Source of the DNA: Casuarina equisetifolia
Taxonomy: Eukaryota > Streptophyta > Magnoliopsida > Fagales > Casuarinaceae
NCBI GenBank assembly: GCA_028551475.1
Contig: CM052354.1
Span: 9,941,172-10,005,171, forward strand
Direction: 5' to 3'
DNA length: 64,000 bases
The notes below the pieces were generated by a model, which saw only the letters and a list, made by a program, of their open reading frames with translations, was not told the origin of the DNA and searched no databases. Below are positions 57,368-64,000 of this stretch, piece by piece. Each line of letters starts with the position of its first letter. Positions within the stretch are counted from its first letter, which is position 1. Position numbers and translations under genes: made by a program.

Positions 57368-59779
57368 GCTAAAGGGCTTAGACGAGTTGCATTTTTCTGT
57401 TATAAAATCCGCCCGTCATTCTTAAGGTGAGAACCATATATGCAGCTTTTACAGTTGGGTAATACTTCTTTGTTCCTGTTCTTTTCGATAATAACGTTCT
57501 TAAATTTTTCATTCCTTCCTATTCAACGATATTTTATTAGTTTTAATATTTCCCTTTCATTTAACACAATCTAATTTTTTCTTTCTTTTTGTTTCATTAG
57601 TTGCACGGAAGATATTTGAAGTAACTGAAGGTCAAGGGTCTTGGGACACGATTACGAGAGTCAGGCGAAAAGAATATCTGTTCCAACCAGGATTAACATC
57701 TCAAGGTCAGATAATTAACCCAAGCGGTAAATAGTTGGTTCAAATTTTCTTACAAGGGTAAAGGGGTGTTTATTTTTTCTTCTTTTAACTCGCAACAAGT
57801 TTTGTTATTGATAGGTTAGTGTGAGCTTATCCAATCAGTTATGCACCCTTCGAATAGGAATTCATTTTCTGAAAAATACTGACTTTTGTGCTTTGGTGGG
57901 TCTCCGAGATCTTTTCAATGACCTATGTTGTGTTAAAGGGATATCTATATCTAGTATTGTGCAAAATTGTAGCAAATATGTTTTTTATTTCGCATAATCT
58001 TCTTATCTTAGTGTTTTTTGGGATATTTGTACACTGGCTAAATATTTTAACTCTCTAATAGTCTTTGAAACGTTAATGCATTTGTGTTTCTATTGGATAA
58101 GTATGCTTTTGGTTCATTGGATTGTGGGATAATGTTAATACTTGGTGTTTGTTCATCTTAGGGAACTGTCTGATCTTTAATAAGTTATGGAAGCTAATGA
58201 TTAATGAGGTAATATTTGATGGAATGCGTTTTGCCGTTTGTTAGTTCTTGAAATCCATCATTCCAGTCTAAACAAAGAAGACCATAAGATTTTCTTTTTG
58301 TTGCCAGCAAAAACTGCTATAAAATTTTTGTAGAACTGGGGATGCGATACTTCAGAATCTAAAGGTTTGATGTTGTGATTTATGTTTCTGGAGCTCTCTC
58401 ATGGTCTTTCCTAAAATTCCTTGTCTATCGCTCTAAATGTTTTCTTTCATTGTAGGGGACCTCTTTCATACGCCTAGAATTGAAATTGTGCAGCTGCTGT
58501 CCCTGAGTCTCCTCCTTTCCGTTGGGAAATTTCCTTTTATAAAGGGGTCATTTCTTCACTGTCACTGGAGCTGAGTTAGCATTGCAACTTCCGAACATTT
58601 TCTGAGTTTGGACCATTTCTTAAGGCAAAAGGAAACATGTAAGGAGATTATTTGAATTAGGCATTTTGTTCTTCGGCGTAGATGTCGGACAACCAACCTG
58701 ATTATTTAGTAACTACTACAGTTGATATTTGTTGTAGTATTTCTTTGTTTCCCGATACTTCCCCATGGTCACTCGTCTACAATTAAGCCATTTGTTCAAC
58801 ATAAGAAAACACTTCTATATGTAAAACGAAAAATTAAGCATTACTTTCGATATCCAGTAGCTCAAATTTGTACGTAAATTACTGATATAGATGCTTTGTC
58901 ATTTCTGTTGTATTGGTATGGGCAGTTTGATGGTTACTACTTGAAGTTCTGAGGTGGTTGGAAGTTGAGATCATGGGATTCCAGAATTCTGAACGGTAGC
59001 AGGTAATTTCCTCTTGGTAATTTTGCGATTCCTGTGAGCAGGTTCCTTATCCATGATTTGTAAAACTAAATTGATTTAGTGAGTTTCTCTTTTTTTTTTT
59101 TTTTTTCTTTCTTGAGATTATTTGATTTGAACTGATGTTTATACACATTATTGATCAAAACAATCTCTATAATCTTTGGATCCTCAAAGCGTGCTTTGAA
59201 GTAAAAGCCAAAAAACGTAAAATACCAAGACCCAACATTTCTTACAACCAAGAAGCTAACCTGAGAAATCGGGAAGGTCCTCTTTTTCAGATGCTATCAA
59301 TTAGTAGCAGGTCTTACTAACACATTGGAAAAGCCTAGGAGAAAGAGGAAGGGAGTGTATAAACATATACTGATGTCATTTTCAACCATTAGTAAACACA
59401 CAAAAAACGTTCTGGTAAACTACTGATCTGAAATTTGCCACTAGATTAGTTCACTCAAGATTGCAAGATATTCTTGCTTGTTGTCAAGACCTAAAATAGT
59501 AGATATAATTCCTCTCCTAGGAAATGAAAATTTTCAACAAATTTGGCACTTTATAGTACAAACATACTCTGATAATGAAGGAGCATGCATCATTTCGTTC
59601 TTCCAGTTGATAGCAGAGCATGTGCTCTTAGGAGATTGAGTTTGGGAACTAAAGGCCATTGCTTGGTATTCAGGTCGGACGTGACAGCCATCTGGTTGCG
59701 CTGGTGGATGATCGATTGGTTCCGAAGAGAGCGAACCACACCCTATGATGCAGCAGCAACTCTCGTTTCATGCAGCAGC

Positions 59780-60080
59780 CCGAGTTTCCTACTGAAAGGG
59801 AAGGAGTGGCCCAAAGCAAGAGTAGCCGTTGACTCACCTGCAACCCATCAACCGGAGCTGGTCTCCTTGTTGGCAGCAGGATTCTTTTGCTTGTATAAAG
59901 CAGCGTGTATCCCCATTGCAAAGTTTCGAGATTGTCTACTATGGTTTTTTTCTTCTTGTAAAGTCTGCCGTAATTTTTTTTGATTCAATCGATGTGAAAG
60001 GAATCAGTCAATCTCCAACCTTTATTTTCACTTAGTTCCACCGAATTCAGCGTGGTAGCAGAGTGGGACGATTTATACTC
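59780..60080 (+). mobile_element. Ancient LTR-like relic with primer-site remnant, copy 3
   Basis: TATA-type word TTGTATAAAGCAGCG near 59,891, then CGTGGTAGCAGAGTGGGAC from about 60,051, where the other copies read CGGTATCAGAG. Same relic as near 10.4 and 32.5 kb. Very old fossil. Confidence 0.4.
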
Positions 60081-60961
60081 CATGTTCCTTCTGGTTCGTT
60101 CAAACCGGAAAACTGCGGACTCTGTTCAGACTGCATTCCCTCATTTTCTTCATGCTGTGTTTTAACTACGCAACGAGTAAACCTCTGATTTACATACACA
60201 GGCACTGCTTTGTTAAACTAACAAAGCTTCCGTGAAACATCTATGATCATATAACCACCACAAAAGCCATTTGTGGCTCATTCTTCTCTACCATTTCCGT
60301 TCTGAATGCGCCAAACAGGTGACTGCTCAGTTTCCTGGACACATTATCAAACGATTTCTTTTTATTTTTTATTTTGTATTTTGTGTTTTTTTTTTAATGG
60401 TTGGGAGTAAGAAGATTAAAGAATTTATTGAGAGAAAATAAAGTTTGAATCCTAGTCTCTTATGTGATAGAGCCCTAGGGTGTTATTGAGTTACTAAGGC
60501 TTGAGTATATCACAAGATGAGTGCTCTTTAAATAAATAAAATAAAATAAAATAAAATAGTTATAGAGCAAAATAAATAAGAGAAATGTTTTGAAAAAAAG
60601 GTTTTACTTGATTCCTTGAAAAGGTGAGGAAGATGAGTGTTTTGAAAAAGGATAAAATTCTAAATCTTGTTTTCTTAATACTTTTATTTTCAATTTACAT
60701 AAACAGATTAATATAAAAATTAATTATTTTTTCAACTTCATGTTGTATCATACATGTTATTAGAATAGATTCATTCACTCTACTAAATAAATTTAAAGAA
60801 TCATAAAATTTATTTATTCTATAGCTCTTTAAGCCCTTCAATGGTCAACAAATTGAAAAGACAACTATACATTATTTCCCATGGAAGTCATGTACTTACT
60901 ACTAAATTATTTTGTTCAAAGATGGTGTAATCATTCCACTATTTGGGCAAATAAGTTGTGT

Positions 60962-60994
<33 letters not shown>
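60962..60994 (+). repeat. (GA)n microsatellite
   Basis: About 33 bp of nearly pure GA repeat (one AA interruption). It is missing from the corresponding AT-rich flank positions in the other copies. Confidence 0.9.
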
Positions 60995-61549
60995 TTGAAG
61001 ATCAAAGAATTTCTTTAACTATTGGTTCATGAAAAGAAAACCCACGTAACATCCAGATCAATCATTGCTATTAGATGCATTTTGGTTTCTTAGCTTAAAG
61101 CAATTTCTTAGGGGCTAAGAGCTAGAAGTATTGTCCAAAAGTCACAATTTAGTCCTAATTGAAAATTTGTTTTGAATCAATTAAAGTCATTGATTGGAAA
61201 TTTCTAACCATTATAATCTTAAAATCTTATCTAAAAAGTTTCAAGTGGACTAAACATCATTGAAAGAATTGGCTAGTCACGAAATGATATAGAAATAGTG
61301 CTTTTATAAACAATTAATTCTAAAAAGAAATTCAATATTTCTTTTTTAAATGTTACACAATTCATTTTTTTAAGATTAATTTGTAAAAAGGGAAATAATA
61401 TTTTTATTTTAAAAAATTTCAAAATAAGATATATAACATTAACCATTTTTAATATACCCACTAGTCTCGAGTATGGAAAAAGTGTCCACATCTATTTTTA
61501 TTAACAAATAAAAAGATATCATACTCTAATTTAAAATTTGATATTAAAA

Positions 61550-63240
61550 AACTCAGCAGAAAGAATTTTACAATGCATGATTTTGTCAACAACTTGGCAA
61601 AATCAATGTTTGCCATCCAAAAGAAATGATTTGATTTACTTGAACAAGTCTAAAGTTCTTCACACTACTCAAAAGTTGTGCATTTTAATTTCAAGGAAAG
61701 AAGACACCACTTCTAACATTTATGTAACTAAGAAGGGCTGAATGATTTATTTCCAACGATGAAAAATTTGATATTACTCTCTTTAGAACATTGCATAAAT
61801 GTGATGGAGTTGCCTAAATCAAATGCCCAAATGAAGTATCTTCATTGCTTGAAACATAATTTTGTTGAATTTCAAAGCTACTTGATTTAGTATGTAAGTT
61901 ATGCAACTTATTGGAATTACATTTGGCATTTTGGAGACGGTTTACTACATTACCAAAACACATGCACGAATTAGTTAACTTACATTATCATAATATTTTG
62001 AGAATTGGTATAAAAGAAATGCCAACAAATTTAAGTAAGCTAAAACAGTTAGGGAACCAAACTGAAATTTTTGTTAGCAAAGATAATGGGACTTGCATTC
62101 ATACATTAGAAAACTTACAAACTTTCAAAGATAGATTTCTATTCTAGAGCTCCAAAATATTATGTATCCTTCAAATGGTTTGGAAGCAAGTTTGAAAGAT
62201 ATATAGTACCTTAAAAGCTTGGAGTTTGGATGAAATCTACTCCATACTTTAGAAAGTTAAAGATTTGTTTTCAAAAACCTTTAACCTTGTATGAACTTGG
62301 AAAGCCTTGTAATCAAAGACTATTGTATCAAAAATCTTTAAGAATGGGCTAGGCTTTCTTCATACTATAACATAACATACCTTTGCTTAAAAAACTATAA
62401 ATACTCATTTAGTGAAGATGCAATATTTCAAGTTTGGTGAATTAAATATTAGCCTTTTTGAAAAAGTTATGGAGACAAATCAAACCTCACGAGAAGCCCA
62501 TCCACTATAACTATGGCTACTACATTTATGACGTAAATGACAACCTTCAAAAATGGGATAATTAGATATAACTTGGAAATCCCTCTTAGGCTTATGAGAG
62601 GACTACCAAAATCTCCACACAAATCTTCTAAGGAGACAATTTGTAGAAATTCCTCTTTGTGAGCTTTGTATAAAAGCTACTCCTCTATGAAATAACACAA
62701 CCACCCGTGGTTGCAGACAAAATAGTGAAAGGATGACCTTTTTAGCCAATTTGCATCTCGACTTGGCACTGGGATTTTGTCAACTATGGTTTCTACAAGA
62801 ACTCTTTATTATTGGGTAGAAGGAATTGTTAAAGTGGATTTTGAGTTTTATGATAATAACTCTTTGTTAGTTAAGTTTGGAGCACTAAATTTCCTTTAGT
62901 TTAATGCTATAATGAATTGGAAGCAATAGTATTCTTTTGGTGCTAAAAACAATAAAGTAGCTTTACCAAAACTTGAAAAGCTACATATTATTTTTTGCTT
63001 TAAGCTAATAGGAGAGTTGCTTGTCATTCTTCCTACTTTAGCCAAAGTTGAGATCTTTGAATGTCAATAGCTAGTGATTCACTCCTTAGGACTTCTACTA
63101 TCAAAGACTTGGAGTTAAGGTATCGTAATGAGGCTCTATTAAAAGAACTATCAGTTAGATTGTTGAGGCTGAAAATTGACAAAATTAACTCATTAGAGTA
63201 CTTTCCTAGATAATGATCAATTGTAGCACAAACCTTCTTA
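61550..63240 (+). pseudogene. CNL relic
   Basis: It begins at an MHD-like patch (MHDFVNNLAK, 61,574), then KVLHTT and early LRRs (LPKSNAQMKYL, IKEMPTNLSKLKQLGN, KDNGTCIHTLENLQ) to about 62,330. The frame is lost, and about 350-400 bp (roughly 62,400-62,770) do not look like CNL and may be an insertion. LRR text returns at about 62,770-63,240 (GIVKVDFEFYDNNSL, then AKVEIFECQ and LLKELSVRLLRLKI). Many stops. It corresponds to the relics after the other 3' flanks. Confidence 0.7.
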
Positions 63241-64000
63241 AATGGTTAACCTTCTAAGGAGTCCTTATGTTACACCCTTCTTTTTAACTATGATAGGCTT
63301 ACCTGTAGGGTGGACTAGTAGGGCCTTAAATTCACCAATGACATTGACTTATTCAATTGATCTTAGTAGTTTGACACAGATTCTTGATATCTAACCTCAG
63401 TCACTTCAATCCAAATACTCAAAACTTTGTCCACACCTAATTCCGTAAGCAAGGCCACCAAATTAATTTTCAATGAAGTTATACTCAATAATGGTGACAA
63501 TTGGTAGAGACTTGACCTTAAAGGTAGATGCAAAGCTAGACTATTTAATATGATTCCATTTCATGGAGATAAATCCAACTGTAATCATGGTAGTTTGGAA
63601 AGTGTTCGACATGATTATGAATGGATAGAACATAACAAGATTGATAAATATGAAGTCAAAAGCTCTGTAGCCTATACTTGGCACTATGTGGTGAAAAATC
63701 TGAGTAGTAAGATACCAAGTGTGAGAATTGTGCCAGTGGTGTGGGTACACCAATGCTTTGTAGGCTTAAAAATTATGCACTAGTTCCTATTGATCTTTCC
63801 ATAATGCCTAAGTAAGTGAGTGTGAGGAAAGCATTAAAGATTTCACTTTGTATTCCTAATAGAATTAATTAGAATGGTGATCCTACAAGTTAGGATGCTT
63901 AGGAGGAGGTTCCATATTGTCTCAACATTGATGAAATTGCCTTCACTGTTTCCCAAATAAATCTTGGAAGCCAAGGCTTGAAAGGATACATTAGTGATCA
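63241..64000. other. Unassigned right end
   Basis: CNL similarity ends near 63,240. One 77-codon open stretch (63,550-63,783, plus strand, MIPFHGDKSN) has no recognisable domain. It may be part of a decayed transposon, but I cannot support that. Confidence 0.4.

Larger units (their letters stand above)
57368..61549. repeat. Duplicated CNL 3' flank, copy 3
   Basis: This matches 30,328-34,030 throughout and the interrupted copy at 3635-12,030. It is the uninterrupted reference for both: no copia at about 59,590 and no 0.5-kb insert at about 59,725. It holds the third LTR-like relic (59,780-60,080). No gene is supported. Confidence 0.8.

Overview
This is an AT-rich nuclear segment from a flowering plant, almost certainly a eudicot. 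The evidence is an MIK2-type LRR receptor kinase with a plant GT-AG intron, R13L/RPP13-like coiled-coil NBS-LRR (CNL) disease-resistance genes, Ty1/copia elements with tRNA-Met-type primer sites, and nuclear relatives of a plastid ClpP gene. The species cannot be named from the sequence alone. There are no bacterial features, CRISPR arrays or rRNA genes, and I recognised no tRNA.

Layout. 1-1576: 3' part of an LRR receptor kinase running in from the left, with an early stop. 3110-3634: shortened 3' piece of a CNL gene. 3635-12.75 kb: the duplicated 3' flank of that gene, split by a Ty1/copia element (5693-9603). 12.76-14.49 kb: decayed CNL relics. 15.85-19.71 kb: block with a ClpP pseudogene (minus strand). 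19,711-25,210: nearly whole, young Ty1/copia element (minus strand). 25.2-26.7 kb: 5' flank of the next CNL. 26,720-30,327: full-length CNL pseudogene. 30.3-34.1 kb: second copy of the 3' flank. 35.9-42.0 kb: CNL relics, with a third partial ClpP block (37.9-39.0 kb) between them and a palindromic insertion inside one of them. 42.5-46.0 kb: another ClpP block. 46.0-53.7 kb: repeated 5' flank material, an old copia ruin (48,606-51,312) and a minisatellite ending just before the next CNL. 53,712-57,367: the best-preserved CNL, with one frameshift near its end. 57.4-61.5 kb: third copy of the 3' flank. 61.5-63.2 kb: more CNL relics. The last 0.75 kb is not recognised.

The locus is a birth-and-death disease-resistance cluster. 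A large unit (CNL 3' flank, CNL relics, ClpP relic, CNL 5' flank, CNL) has been copied head to tail, so CNL stop codons fall at 3634, 30,327 and 57,367, about 26.7 and 27.0 kb apart. Later insertions, short-repeat deletions and point changes differ between the copies. The CNL at 53,712 is the only gene here likely to make a near-complete immune receptor. I did not find a convincing wholly new biological system. The most unusual features are the co-duplicated plastid-type ClpP relics, the promoter-proximal minisatellite, the large palindromes inside a CNL relic, and the recurring chimeric junction of the CNL relics.
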